From Lachnospiraceae bacterium (GTDB taxonomy: Bacteria > Bacillota_A > Clostridia > Lachnospirales > Lachnospiraceae), in NCBI GenBank assembly GCA_024699595.1, contig JAILPG010000069.1:1-24658 (forward strand): 24,658 nt of DNA, given 5' to 3'. Both the position numbers and the translations under genes were made by a program. Positions within the stretch are counted from its first letter, which is position 1. Every line of letters starts with the position of its first letter. The notes under the pieces are model-generated. The model was not told the origin of the DNA, made no database searches, and was given only the letters and a program-made list of their open reading frames with translations. Positions 1 through 8,945 of the stretch are shown one piece after another.

Positions 1-1515
1 GTCGTAGAATACGCGGTTAACGCCCTTTACCTCGTTGATGATGCGGCTCATTACCTTCTGCAGAACGTCAAAGGGGATATCGGCAGATTCGGCGGTCATG
101 AAGTCGATCGTCTTTACGGCACGGAGTGCCACTGCATAATCGTAGGTCCTCTCATCGCCCATGACTCCTACGGATCTCATGTTCGTAAGAGCGGCAAAAT
201 ACTGATCGGGTTTCCATGAAGGATTATCTATGGAAGCATTGTCTACCTCTTCGCGGTAGATGGCATCGGTATCCTGAACGATCTTTACCTTTTCCTCCGT
301 AACTTCACCGATTATCCTGATGCCAAGACCCGGTCCCGGGAAGGGCTGTCTGTTTACCAGGCTTCTCGGTATGCCAAGCTCGATCCCGACCTTTCTTACC
401 TCATCCTTAAAAAGATCCCTTAAAGGCTCGATTATCTCCTTAAAATCCACATGATCGGGAAGGCCGCCCACGTTATGATGAGATTTGATCACGGCGGATT
501 CTCCTCCGAGACCGCTCTCAACAACATCCGGATATATGGTTCCCTGTACTAAAAAATCTACCTTTCCAAGCTTCTTAGCTTCTTCCTCAAATACCCTTAT
601 GAATTCCTCTCCGATTATCTTTCTCTTATCCTCAGGCTCAGTTACGCCTGCAAGTTTATTGTAATATCTTTCCGCTGCATTCACCCTTATGAAATTAAGC
701 TCGTAAGGCCCCTGTGAACCAAATACTGCCTCGACTTCATCACCCTCGTTTTTCCTAAGAAGTCCATGATCCACAAACACACAGGTAAGCTGGTTTCCGA
801 CTGCTCTTGAAAGAAGGACGGCCGCAACCGAAGAATCCACGCCTCCGGATAAGGCGCACAGGACCCTGCCGCTTCCGATCTTTTCCCTAAGGAGTGCAAC
901 CTGTTCCTCCACAAAGGAATCCATTCTCCAGTCACCGCTGCATGAACAGATATCCCTTACAAATCTCCTGATCATATCTGTCCCGTTTATTGTATGCATT
1001 ACTTCGGGATGGAACTGGACCGCATAAAGATTTCTGGTGTCATCTTCCACTGCTGCCACCGGACAGTCTTTTGTGCGTGCGGTTATCTTAAATCCTTCTG
1101 CAGGCTTTGTAATACAGTCAAAATGGCTCATCCAGCAGATGGATCTCTCAGGCATAAAGCCTAAAAGCTTTGAATCGTTTTCATAACAGATCTCTGTTTT
1201 ACCGTACTCTCCTGTTTCAGGCTTCTCAACCTTTCCACCAAGAACATGCATCATCATCTGCGCTCCGTAACAGATGCCAAGGATCGGAACGCCTAGTTCA
1301 AAAAGTTCTCTTCCTGCCCTCGGAGCGCCTTCGCTGTAGCAGCTGTTCGGTCCGCCCGTAAGTATGATCCCCTTCGGGTTCTTTCCCAATATCTGTGAAA
1401 GATCCGTCCTGTGGGAATATATCTCGCAATATACGTTGCATTCCCTCACTCGTCTTGCTATCAGCTGATTGTACTGTCCGCCGTAATCTATTACGGCTAT
1501 CATTTCTCTGCTCAT
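1..1515 (-). CDS. guaA: GMP synthase (glutamine-hydrolysing), 3' end cut by window edge
   Basis: GuaA converts XMP to GMP with ATP and glutamine, the last step of guanine nucleotide synthesis. The visible 505 residues contain an N-terminal class I glutamine amidotransferase domain with the nucleophile Cys82 (GICYGAQ) and the His169/Glu171 pair (QFHPEV). An ATP pyrophosphatase domain follows, with the PP-loop SGGVDSS at about 223-229. The C-terminal dimerisation domain includes [12 protein letters not shown] and ends at [10 protein letters not shown] at the edge. By comparison with known GuaA proteins only about a dozen residues (the SGKPPxTIEWE-type tail) lie outside the window. I chose the ATG at 1513-1515 because an AGGTGG ribosome binding site lies about 5 nt upstream; an in-frame ATG at 1501-1503 is the alternative. 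I see no purine riboswitch in the leader. The identification is very secure. Confidence 0.97.
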   Translation of the reverse strand, partial: MSREMIAVIDYGGQYNQLIARRVRECNVYCEIYSHRTDLSQILGKNPKGIILTGGPNSCYSEGAPRAGRELFELGVPILGICYGAQMMMHVLGGKVEKPETGEYGKTEICYENDSKLLGFMPERSICWMSHFDCITKPAEGFKITARTKDCPVAAVEDDTRNLYAVQFHPEVMHTINGTDMIRRFVRDICSCSGDWRMDSFVEEQVALLREKIGSGRVLCALSGGVDSSVAAVLLSRAVGNQLTCVFVDHGLLRKNEGDEVEAVFGSQGPYELNFIRVNAAERYYNKLAGVTEPEDKRKIIGEEFIRVFEEEAKKLGKVDFLVQGTIYPDVVESGLGGESAVIKSHHNVGGLPDHVDFKEIIEPLRDLFKDEVRKVGIELGIPRSLVNRQPFPGPGLGIRIIGEVTEEKVKIVQDTDAIYREEVDNASIDNPSWKPDQYFAALTNMRSVGVMGDERTYDYAVALRAVKTIDFMTAESADIPFDVLQKVMSRIINEVKGVNRVFYD

Positions 1516-1600
1516 TTTTCCACCTTTTTTTTCTATATATAACAGATAGAAGCATCCGGCCAATGCCATTAAAAGACTGGGTTGTAAAAGGTCCCGGGAT

Positions 1601-1628
1601 TTTATAAATATCAACCATGAGTTGGCAA
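1601..1628 (-). promoter_or_regulatory. candidate guaA promoter
   Basis: On the minus strand TTGCCA (1623-1628) and TATAAA (1601-1606) are separated by 16 bp, upstream of guaA and downstream of the terminator of the neighbouring ATPase gene. This would give a leader of about 80 nt. It is a sequence match only; a second AT-rich site close to the ribosome binding site is too near the start codon to be likely. Confidence 0.35.
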
Positions 1629-1647
1629 ACAGCCCATACCCAAAATA

Positions 1648-1679
1648 ATCCCCTGCCGGATACTGCCTGGGCAGGGGAT
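1648..1679 (-). terminator. intrinsic terminator of the HerA-like ATPase gene
   Basis: CCCCTGCC at 1650-1657 pairs with GGCAGGGG at 1670-1677. Two flanking A-T pairs extend this to a 10-bp stem with a 12-nt loop. On the minus strand the stem is followed by ATTATTTTG, a T-rich tail. It lies about 10 nt after the stop codon of the ATPase gene and before the guaA promoter, so it separates the two transcription units. Confidence 0.75.
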
Positions 1680-1688
1680 GTGAGATCT

Positions 1689-3356
1689 TTATTTGATCTT
1701 GAAGAGTGTTCCTATGATACCTCTGAAAAGCGAGGCACCGAGATTTCCTCCAAGCTTCTTTCCGAAGGTTCCGCCGACACTTTTTCCGAGAGCATTTCCA
1801 ACCTCTCTTCCGACTGTTCCTGCTGCCGATGAAGCAACACTCTTAGAAGCATTCTTGATGGCATTCTTCTTCTTGTTGGCCTCTCTTTCCGCTTCCTTTG
1901 CAGCCTTCTCCTCGGCTTTCTGCTTCTCTCTTTCAGCCTTTTCAGCCTCTCTCTGGTCAGCTTTTTCCTGAGCGGCCTTTTCTTTTTCCTCCTGCTTCTT
2001 CTTTGCAGCCTCTTCTTTTTCCTTAAGTGCAGCTTCCTTTGCTTCCTGTACTGCCTTTTCGGATTCTTCCTTCATAAGGCTCAGTCTCTCATAAGCAGAA
2101 TCCCTGTCAATATTATTCTGATACTTGGTATTGAGATCCGATGCATTTATTAAGGACTGTCTGGTTCCGATATCACACGGTCCCATCTGGCTCTGCGGAG
2201 GAAGGATGTTAACCTTCTTGACAATAGTGGGGATACCGTCCTCATCAAGCACAGACACCAAAGCCTCTCCTATACCAAGGTTTAAGAGCGTGTCATAGGT
2301 ATCAAACTCCGGATTTGCTCTGAAGGACTCTGCTGCCGCCTTGGCACCCTTCTGCTCGGCAGGTGTATACGCGTGAAGCGCATGCTGTATCTTGTTTCCA
2401 AGCTGGGCAAGTACTCCGTTTGGAATATCCCTGGGATTCTGAGTGATAAAGTATACTCCTATGCCCTTGGAACGGATGAGCTTTACAACCTGCTCGATCT
2501 TTTCAAGAAGCTCATTTGAAGCGGTTGAAAACAGCATATGAGCCTCATCAAAGAAGAATACCATCTTGGGCTTGTCAAGATCTCCTGCCTCAGGCATTCC
2601 TTCATAGAGCTCGGAAAGCATCCACAGCATGAAGGTAGAATACATTGTCGGATTGTTTACTAGCTTCTCACATTCGAGGATATTGATATATCCCTTTCCT
2701 TCGCTGTTTGTCCTTATCCAGTCGTGAATATTCAAAGCCTCCTCGCCGAAGAATATCTCTCCGCCTTCCTGCTCGAGAGCTATCACGGCTCTTATTATCG
2801 CACCAAGGCTGGTGCTTGCTATATTTCCGTATTTCAGGCTGTAATCCTTTGCATTCTCACCGACATAGGTAAGCATTGAGCGCAGATCCTTGGTATCGAT
2901 AAGAAGCAGTCCCTCATCATCGGCGATCTTGAAAATGACCTTTAAGATATCCGACTGCGTATCGTTAAGTCCCAAGATCCTTGCAAGAAGGATGGGGCCC
3001 ATCTCAGAGATCGTAGTCCTTAAGGGTATGCCTACCTCCTGATATACATCCCAATAGGTTGTAGGATAGCTCTTAAAGGAAAAATCCGTCTCATCAAGCT
3101 TAAACCTGTTTATCCTCTCCTGCATGTCTTCGGTCTTGCTTCCGGGATTGCACATGCCCGAAAGATCACCTTTGATATCTGCAAGGAATACCGGAACTCC
3201 GCAGTCGCTGAAAGACTCGGCCATAACCTTTAATGATACGGTCTTACCTGTTCCGGTGGCACCGGCTATCATTCCATGCCTGTTTGCCATACCAGGGTAA
3301 ATAAATATCTTTTCTTCTCCTGATCTTCCGATGTAGATCTTGCCCTCGTTATACAT
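1689..3356 (-). CDS. HerA-like helicase/ATPase of the YjgR (DUF853) family
   Basis: This 555-aa protein is a RecA/FtsK-HerA type P-loop ATPase. Walker A is GATGTGKT at residues 32-39 and Walker B is MVFFFDEAH at 265-273, with TQNPRDIP at about 305-312 as the sensor-like strand. The length, the very early Walker A motif and the [10 protein letters not shown] segment fit the YjgR/DUF853 group, whose cellular role is not established. Residues about 425-497 are an extended Ala/Glu/Lys coiled coil. The last 50 residues are Gly-rich with small and basic residues, a tail also seen in YjgR proteins. It has its own AGGAGG 6 nt before the ATG and a terminator after the stop. No NurA nuclease is next to it, which argues against a HerA-NurA end-resection pair. 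The family is secure and the function unknown. Confidence 0.88.
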   Translation of the reverse strand: MYNEGKIYIGRSGEEKIFIYPGMANRHGMIAGATGTGKTVSLKVMAESFSDCGVPVFLADIKGDLSGMCNPGSKTEDMQERINRFKLDETDFSFKSYPTTYWDVYQEVGIPLRTTISEMGPILLARILGLNDTQSDILKVIFKIADDEGLLLIDTKDLRSMLTYVGENAKDYSLKYGNIASTSLGAIIRAVIALEQEGGEIFFGEEALNIHDWIRTNSEGKGYINILECEKLVNNPTMYSTFMLWMLSELYEGMPEAGDLDKPKMVFFFDEAHMLFSTASNELLEKIEQVVKLIRSKGIGVYFITQNPRDIPNGVLAQLGNKIQHALHAYTPAEQKGAKAAAESFRANPEFDTYDTLLNLGIGEALVSVLDEDGIPTIVKKVNILPPQSQMGPCDIGTRQSLINASDLNTKYQNNIDRDSAYERLSLMKEESEKAVQEAKEAALKEKEEAAKKKQEEKEKAAQEKADQREAEKAEREKQKAEEKAAKEAEREANKKKNAIKNASKSVASSAAGTVGREVGNALGKSVGGTFGKKLGGNLGASLFRGIIGTLFKIK

Positions 3357-3415
3357 AGAATACCTCCTGTTTAAGAAAACCTGTTTATGGTAAATAACCC
3401 GAAATCAGAAATCTA

Positions 3416-4777
3416 TTATTTTAACTTATTGCTCTCTGCTGCCGCCTTGCCGCTTGGCTTTACCAAAACCATGCACAGTACAAGTGCGATCACATACATG
3501 ACAAGCGTAAAATACAGAACATTCTGATAACCTACGGGATTCATCTTTGTACCGTCATGATCGACCCATTCACCGCTGTGGTTAACGATATAGGTTGCAA
3601 CCTGGTTGCCAGTAAGTCCGGCAAATGCCCATGCAGAAAGAGTGATACCGTGTATCGCACTGATCGAACCCATGCCGTAATGATCGGAAAGCAGGGTGGG
3701 AACATTGGAAAAACCACCGCCGTATCCTGCGTTTACAACAAAGATAAGAGCAAGCACAAGGAATATAAGCAGACCGTGTCCCTCTCCGTTCTTTATGCCG
3801 CTTGTGATCATTACAAGTACGGTGAAAGCGATCGAAAGGATAAAGATCATCTTATAGATCGTATTTCTGTCCTTCATCGTATCGCCCCATGATGAGAATC
3901 CAAGTCTTCCGCCTGCATTAAAGATAGCAGAGATCGTGGATACCAGTCCTACCGAAGCAGCAAGACCGATACACTTGACTATCATCTTTTCCTGAGAGAT
4001 AAGAGCAAGACCGCAGGTGATGTTTATATAGAACATTACCCAGATACCTATATAATTCGTAACAGGTCTTGTCTTGATAACCTCCATGATACTCGGCTTT
4101 GCACCCTTTTCCTGAGGCTCATGCCAGTCGGCGGGCTTTGCAAGCAGGAGATGACCGATAAACATCATTACAAAATAAACAACGGCAAGTAACATGAACA
4201 TTTTCCATATACCGTTACCTACGCCGTTTATCTCACTTCCATCGGAACTTAATCCCGTAAGCATTTTCTGCATGATGGGGCTGGCTATGGCTTTTGCGGC
4301 TCCAAAACCTGCAACGGCAAGTCCTGTTGCAAGTCCCTTACGATCCTGGAACCATAACATCAGAGTCTTTACCGGTGACAGATATCCGGTTCCAAGTCCG
4401 ACTCCCATGATAAATCCATAGCTTAAATAAATACCGACAAGTGCAACCGTACTGTGCTGATGGGTACCTCCGAACTTGATAAATACTCCTGTAAGGAACA
4501 TTCCCACCGCAAAGCAGATGGTAGCGATAAGTGATGACTTGTGTATATCCTTTTCAACTATATTACCGAGAAATGCGGCAGACATGCCAAGGAAAAAGAT
4601 CGCAAAAGAAAATGCCCACTCTGTAGCACCCTTTGAAAATCCGATATAATCAGCGATCTCCTGACTGAAGATAGACCAGCAGTAAACCGTTCCGATACTG
4701 CAATGCAGCAATAATGCGGGTATGGCTGCGCGAACCCATTTATTGGTTCTCCACCCGCCTTCCTTCTGATTCTCCAT
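3416..4777 (-). CDS. MFS transporter, OFA (oxalate/formate antiporter) family
   Basis: This 453-aa membrane protein has about twelve hydrophobic segments separated by a charged central loop around residues 215-235. The first helix carries GTVYCWSIFS, resembling the GxxYxWSVF signature of the OFA branch of the major facilitator superfamily, and the GxGxGxGYLSP segment in the N-terminal half also fits. OFA members exchange or import small carboxylates; the substrate here cannot be read from the sequence. AGGAGG lies 9 nt before the ATG. An extended -10 promoter lies about 80 bp upstream, so it appears to have its own transcript. The downstream ATPase gene begins only 59 bp after its stop with no clear terminator between, so read-through is possible. 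Confidence 0.88.
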   Translation of the reverse strand: MENQKEGGWRTNKWVRAAIPALLLHCSIGTVYCWSIFSQEIADYIGFSKGATEWAFSFAIFFLGMSAAFLGNIVEKDIHKSSLIATICFAVGMFLTGVFIKFGGTHQHSTVALVGIYLSYGFIMGVGLGTGYLSPVKTLMLWFQDRKGLATGLAVAGFGAAKAIASPIMQKMLTGLSSDGSEINGVGNGIWKMFMLLAVVYFVMMFIGHLLLAKPADWHEPQEKGAKPSIMEVIKTRPVTNYIGIWVMFYINITCGLALISQEKMIVKCIGLAASVGLVSTISAIFNAGGRLGFSSWGDTMKDRNTIYKMIFILSIAFTVLVMITSGIKNGEGHGLLIFLVLALIFVVNAGYGGGFSNVPTLLSDHYGMGSISAIHGITLSAWAFAGLTGNQVATYIVNHSGEWVDHDGTKMNPVGYQNVLYFTLVMYVIALVLCMVLVKPSGKAAAESNKLK

Positions 4778-4856
4778 TGATTAGTTCCTCCTGAGTTTAT
4801 ATTGATCTGCCTTGACCGCTTCCTAAGATCTGATCAGGCACAGACATTCCTCGTTG

Positions 4857-4865
4857 ATTATATCA
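4857..4865 (-). promoter_or_regulatory. extended -10 promoter of the OFA transporter gene
   Basis: The minus strand reads TGATATAAT, a perfect TATAAT (4857-4862) preceded by TGn. No good -35 element lies 17 bp upstream, which is usual for TGn promoters. It falls between the argC stop and the transporter start and predicts a leader of roughly 70-75 nt. Confidence 0.55.
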
Positions 4866-4899
4866 TATAACCTCTTTTTATGTGTGTTTTTTCTCAGCT

Positions 4900-5847
4900 T
4901 CAGAACAGATTAAGACCTTCTGCCTCATCACAGCCGAGAACTATGTTCATGCACTGCATTGCCGCACCGGAAGCACCCTTTCCGAGATTATCAAACTGCG
5001 AGGACAGAAGTATCCTCTCTTCGTTTCCGGTAATGTATATTTTCAGACCGTCATAACCCGAAAGCTGGTTTCCGGACAGAAAGCCTGAAGATGCAGTCTT
5101 GTCATCCGCATCTGCTATTGTGATAAATCTCTGTCCCATGTAGTGTTCAACGAAATATTCACGCACGGTTTCCACAGAGGCATTTTTTAACATATCGGTA
5201 AAAAGAGGCACCGTTACGATCATTCCGCTGTAATAGTCATCCACTATCGGACTAAAAAGAGGAGTTCTAAGAAGTCCGGTTATTTTCTTCATCTCCTTCA
5301 GATGCTTGTGCTGCTGGGAAAGCGCATATTCACGAGGAGCATACAGGTCGTCAGTCTTATCCTCAGCTTCGTATGCAGCTATCATCTTCTTGCCGCCTCC
5401 GGAATATCCTGTAAGCGAAAAAGCACTCACGGGATAATCGGCGGGCATAAAACCTCCTGCAATCATGGGATATACCAGGGCTATAAAGCCTGTTGCATGA
5501 CATCCGGGTACAGCTATCCTCTTACCGTTCTTTATGGCCTTTCTGTGACCGTCTGACAGCTCCGCAAAGCCGTATGCCCATCCGTCAGCTGTCCTGTGAG
5601 CTGTTGAAGTGTCAATGATCACCGTATCCTCATTTTCAACAAACGATACCGACTCTTCTGCTGCTGCATCGGGAAGACAGAGGAATGTGACATCGGAAGC
5701 ATTTATAAGCCGCTTACGTTCTGCAGGATCTTTTCTGAGCTCAGAGCTTATCGTAAGAAGCTCTATGTCATTTCGTTTTGAAAACCTCTCATGGATCCTG
5801 AGTCCGGTCGTTCCTTCACTGCCATCAACAAACACTTTTGTTTTCAT
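4900..5847 (-). CDS. argC: N-acetyl-gamma-glutamyl-phosphate reductase, type 2
   Basis: ArgC reduces N-acetylglutamyl phosphate to the semialdehyde with NADPH in arginine synthesis. The 315-aa protein opens with VFVDGSEGTTGLRIHER, the nucleotide-binding glycine motif of the short type-2 ArgC form. It has the catalytic cysteine at residue 116 (VPGCHATGF) and GYSGGGKKM in the substrate domain. The length fits type 2 (about 310 aa). An upstream in-frame ATG at 5908-5910 would add 21 residues. I reject it because it lies inside the predicted -10 element and lacks a ribosome binding site, whereas the ATG at 5845-5847 has AAGGGG upstream. No other arginine gene is visible in the window, so this argC is isolated. 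It is divergent from the GGDEF-EAL gene. Confidence 0.93.
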   Translation of the reverse strand: MKTKVFVDGSEGTTGLRIHERFSKRNDIELLTISSELRKDPAERKRLINASDVTFLCLPDAAAEESVSFVENEDTVIIDTSTAHRTADGWAYGFAELSDGHRKAIKNGKRIAVPGCHATGFIALVYPMIAGGFMPADYPVSAFSLTGYSGGGKKMIAAYEAEDKTDDLYAPREYALSQQHKHLKEMKKITGLLRTPLFSPIVDDYYSGMIVTVPLFTDMLKNASVETVREYFVEHYMGQRFITIADADDKTASSGFLSGNQLSGYDGLKIYITGNEERILLSSQFDNLGKGASGAAMQCMNIVLGCDEAEGLNLF

Positions 5848-5905
5848 TTTATCTTGCCCCTTTTCTGTAGTATCTGCAGCATTAATGCAGGAATCAGTCA
5901 GGGCG

Positions 5906-5934
5906 AGCATAACACCTTTTTTTGATTAAATCAA
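5906..5934 (-). promoter_or_regulatory. argC promoter
   Basis: The minus strand has TTGATT (5929-5934), a 17-bp spacer and TATGCT (5906-5911), giving a start near 5899 and a leader of about 50 nt before the chosen argC ATG. The -35 is one arm of a palindrome, listed separately. Confidence 0.6.
5922..5934. promoter_or_regulatory. palindrome TTGATT-A-AATCAA over the argC -35
   Basis: A perfect 6-1-6 dyad overlaps the argC -35 element. It lies 25 bp upstream of the TGn of the divergent promoter, so a protein bound here could affect both genes. It is AT-rich and loosely recalls an ARG-box half, but it does not match the TGAAT...ATTCA consensus, so the regulator is unknown. Confidence 0.35.
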
Positions 5935-5958
5935 TAAAAACCCCAAAGGCATCTCTTA

Positions 5959-5967
5959 TGTTATAAT
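5959..5967 (+). promoter_or_regulatory. extended -10 promoter of the GGDEF-EAL gene
   Basis: TGTTATAAT contains a perfect TATAAT at 5962-5967 with TGn in front. The start codon is about 38 bp downstream. There is no recognisable -35. Confidence 0.6.
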
Positions 5968-6004
5968 GTATATGTGTCAGTGGTATTCATAGAAAGGAGT
6001 CCCT

Positions 6005-8293
6005 GTGGATTTTCAGAGCTTTGTTGATTCTGTATACTCACCCTCATGCATCGTATCCGTTGAAAAAAAGCCTGACGGAGGATACGGGGATATACGTATC
6101 GTCTCCTGGAATAAAAAATATGCGGGTCTTTTTAAAAAACGCGCAAAATTAGGCCTGACAGACGATGTTTATACATCCTTTCCTAATGTACAGGGATTGC
6201 TGTATACGGAATATTTCCAGCCAAATGTCAACTTTGAAGACGCATGCTTCTGTGCAGCGGTCAAGAAACAGGAGATACACACATATGCACACATATACAG
6301 TCTGAATGTGTGGTTTGATATCTATGTAATACCCCTTGACATCGAAAACGATGATATCTGTTACTGCCTGTACTCCTCTATTCCAAACGATAACGCGTAT
6401 ACTCTTTTAGATACTTTCAATACATCCAATACATCTAACGATGTTCTTAAGACCTGCATAAAGCTTCATACGGCAAATAATCTCAAGGGAGCCATGGAAA
6501 GTGTCATTGCCGAGATCCGCCAGATCTGTGATGCCGAGGGTTGCACCGTGCTGCTCTTAAACTATGAGGAAGAGGAATTCTCCATTCTTGCTACGAATTT
6601 TATCCCGGGCAGCAGCATCAAGCGTGTTACCGAATTCGACGGCTATTATGAGGTAGCCAGTTCCTGGAAGGATATGCTAGGTGAAGAAGGGGACTGTATC
6701 ATCGTCAAAAACGAAGCGGAAATGGATCATATCAGCAGGATAAACAATCCGTGGTATCGGACACTGGTCGAGGCCGGCGTCACAAGCGTTGTTCTCTTTC
6801 CTCTGCGTCAGGGTACTGAACTGCTCGGCTATATCTGGGCTGTTAACTTTGATACCGATAATACCCAGCACATCAAGGAAACCCTGCAGCTTACGACATT
6901 TTTCATATCTTCACATATCGCGCGTTATAAGATGTTAATGCGCCTTGAACACATGAGTTATACGGATGCCCTTACAGGTCTTCCGAACCGTTTTGCTTTA
7001 ACCGAATATATCGGTGATCTGATCGCAAGAGAAGAACATTTTGCCGCAGTATCCATCGATCTTAATGATTTCAGGCATGTGAACAATACACTTGGGTTCG
7101 ATGCAGGCAACAGGGTCCTGATCGATGTTACAGGACGTCTGAAAGCAGTATCCTGCAAAGATATTCCGGATATTGGGAAATATCTTGCCTGCATAGGCGG
7201 AGATGAGTTTTTCCTAGTGATAAAGGGGTACGGATCGAAAGAAGAGCTTAAGGATCTGATATACCGTTATAATGACGCCCTCAATTACAATCTTACCATA
7301 GACGGCTGTGATCTGTATGTATCGGCAAGCTTCGGGTATGCTGAGTTTCCCGGGGATGCAGACACAACAGATACCCTGATATCACATGCAAATGCAGCCA
7401 TGAATGAGATCAAAAAAGCGGGAAGCGGAGAACACATTCTTAAATTCACGCCGGAGCTCTTAAAAGATGCACACATTATCGAGCTGGAGAACCTGATACG
7501 AAACGCTCTTGAGAATGATACGATCTATTTTAACCTCCAGCCCCAGTATGACATGAACCACAGACTTCGCGGATTCGAAGCTCTTGCCCGCATAAAGGAT
7601 GATGACGGTAATGTCATAAGTCCCGAAGATTTCATACCCGTTGCGGAAAAGGCCGGTCTCATAGACCGAGTCGACGGAACTGTTTTCAGAAAAGCAGCCA
7701 TGTTCTTCGGAAAGCTTCTTAGTAAAACAGATGCAAAACTCTCACTGTCTCTTAACGCTTCCGTGCGTCATATGATGAAGAGCGACTTCACTAATGAGAT
7801 CCTTAAGCTTCTTATGGACAGCGGCATTCCTGCTGACCAGCTCGAGATAGAGATCACGGAATCAATAATGATCGATTCCGTCGACAAAGCACTGCTGTGC
7901 ATTGATGAGCTTAAAAACATGGGCATTCAGATAGCGATCGATGATTTCGGAACAGGTTATTCCTCGTTAAGTTACCTTAACAGATTCCCTGCTAATCTTT
8001 TAAAGATCGATAAATCGTTTATCGACACAATGAATACAAGTGAATCATCCAGACAATATGTTGCCGCGATCATATCCATGGGACATGTTATGGGATTTGA
8101 CGTACTGTCAGAAGGTGTAGAGGATCCGGAGCAGCTTAAGACCCTAAATGACATAGGCTGTGATTATGTACAGGGCTTTGTCTGGAGCCGTCCGTTATCC
8201 GCTGAAGATGCAGAAAAGCTGATAGTATCATCCGCAGATCATTCTATGACGGTCAGTTCATCATACAAACAGAAAAACATGTCCTCAACCTGA
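6005..8293 (+). CDS. PAS-GAF-GGDEF-EAL cyclic-di-GMP enzyme
   Basis: This 762-aa soluble protein starts with GTG, 5 nt after AGGAG. Residues 1-130 look like a PAS-type sensor, about 150-305 like a GAF domain, 315-480 are GGDEF and 495-745 are EAL. The diguanylate cyclase signature is intact (GGDEF at 398-402), with D352 and D355 in the metal region. The RxxD product-inhibition site is absent: positions 390-393 read IGKY. The EAL catalytic set is also intact: E525 of EAL, N584, E617 in EITES, D646-D647 in DDFGTG, K667, E703 in SEGVE and Q723. Both synthesis and hydrolysis of c-di-GMP therefore look possible, and the net activity is not predictable. No transmembrane segment is seen, so signals are likely cytosolic. 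The 3' end overlaps the convergent phosphoesterase gene by 55 nt. Confidence 0.95.
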   Translation: MDFQSFVDSVYSPSCIVSVEKKPDGGYGDIRIVSWNKKYAGLFKKRAKLGLTDDVYTSFPNVQGLLYTEYFQPNVNFEDACFCAAVKKQEIHTYAHIYSLNVWFDIYVIPLDIENDDICYCLYSSIPNDNAYTLLDTFNTSNTSNDVLKTCIKLHTANNLKGAMESVIAEIRQICDAEGCTVLLLNYEEEEFSILATNFIPGSSIKRVTEFDGYYEVASSWKDMLGEEGDCIIVKNEAEMDHISRINNPWYRTLVEAGVTSVVLFPLRQGTELLGYIWAVNFDTDNTQHIKETLQLTTFFISSHIARYKMLMRLEHMSYTDALTGLPNRFALTEYIGDLIAREEHFAAVSIDLNDFRHVNNTLGFDAGNRVLIDVTGRLKAVSCKDIPDIGKYLACIGGDEFFLVIKGYGSKEELKDLIYRYNDALNYNLTIDGCDLYVSASFGYAEFPGDADTTDTLISHANAAMNEIKKAGSGEHILKFTPELLKDAHIIELENLIRNALENDTIYFNLQPQYDMNHRLRGFEALARIKDDDGNVISPEDFIPVAEKAGLIDRVDGTVFRKAAMFFGKLLSKTDAKLSLSLNASVRHMMKSDFTNEILKLLMDSGIPADQLEIEITESIMIDSVDKALLCIDELKNMGIQIAIDDFGTGYSSLSYLNRFPANLLKIDKSFIDTMNTSESSRQYVAAIISMGHVMGFDVLSEGVEDPEQLKTLNDIGCDYVQGFVWSRPLSAEDAEKLIVSSADHSMTVSSSYKQKNMSST

Positions 8294-8928
8294 TCGTCCA
8301 CATGAAAATGTCCAAAATACCAGGCTGTAAAATCAGTATTGTCAGCTACTCTCTGAAGATACTGTCTCAGCTCTATTTCATCATCGGACATTTCTCCATA
8401 GCCCATGGCCGCAGCCACCTCCCTCGGCCCGGAATGTGTCAGGATGTAGTCCACTTTAAAGTCTGTCTTTTCAAGATTACGCCATCCTTCTTCATACTCT
8501 TTTCTTGAGGGTATCTCTTCCGGAAACCAGGACAGCCCTTCCGTACGGTACATTTTATCTATGCTGTAAGCACCGCCAAACGTAAAAAAACTAGTCCCGT
8601 CTATATCAAAGACCTGTCCGCGCATCAGATGTATTATCCCGCTCTCGATAAAATGAACTTTTCCTCCGTTCCATGTGTCAACACCATAGGAATTGAGCTG
8701 TTCAAAATTCTCATGATTCCCGTCTATGAATAATGTGGTAACAGGCAGGTTTCTCAATACCTTCCGTGTTTCTCTCTCTTCCGATGCAGAAAAGCCGCAT
8801 ACACACACATCTCCGCAGATTATCAGATAATCATCCGATGTGTATTCTCCCTCATGTTCATTAAAAAAATCAACCACCTTGCCGATATCAAGCATCCCAT
8901 GAGTATCTCCGGAAATCACAAAACTCAT
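8239..8928 (-). CDS. calcineurin-like metallophosphoesterase
   Basis: This 229-aa cytosolic protein has the full binuclear metallophosphoesterase motif set: D8-H10 (GDTHG), D40 (CGDV), N71-H72 (DGNHE), H165 (THSGP) and H207/H209 (GHFHVD). The substrate is unknown; proteins of this size act on phosphomono- or diesters. Two ATGs lie close together. AGGAGGG sits 2 nt from the ATG at 8932-8934 and 8 nt from the one at 8926-8928, so I chose the second; the first would add two residues. It starts just after the metal-transporter permease stop and is probably the last gene of that operon. Its last 18 codons overlap the 3' end of the GGDEF-EAL gene on the other strand. Confidence 0.88.
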   Translation of the reverse strand: MSFVISGDTHGMLDIGKVVDFFNEHEGEYTSDDYLIICGDVCVCGFSASEERETRKVLRNLPVTTLFIDGNHENFEQLNSYGVDTWNGGKVHFIESGIIHLMRGQVFDIDGTSFFTFGGAYSIDKMYRTEGLSWFPEEIPSRKEYEEGWRNLEKTDFKVDYILTHSGPREVAAAMGYGEMSDDEIELRQYLQRVADNTDFTAWYFGHFHVDDQVEDMFFCLYDELTVIE

Positions 8929-8945
8929 CGTCATTACCCTCCTGC

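Noticed and set aside
1516..1688. Purine riboswitch in the guaA leader
   Set aside because: The conserved core of a guanine riboswitch is not present; the leader holds only promoter-like elements.
1860..2100. Low-complexity plus-strand frames over the ATPase coiled-coil region
   Set aside because: They are antisense shadows of the Ala/Glu/Lys-rich segment without start signals.
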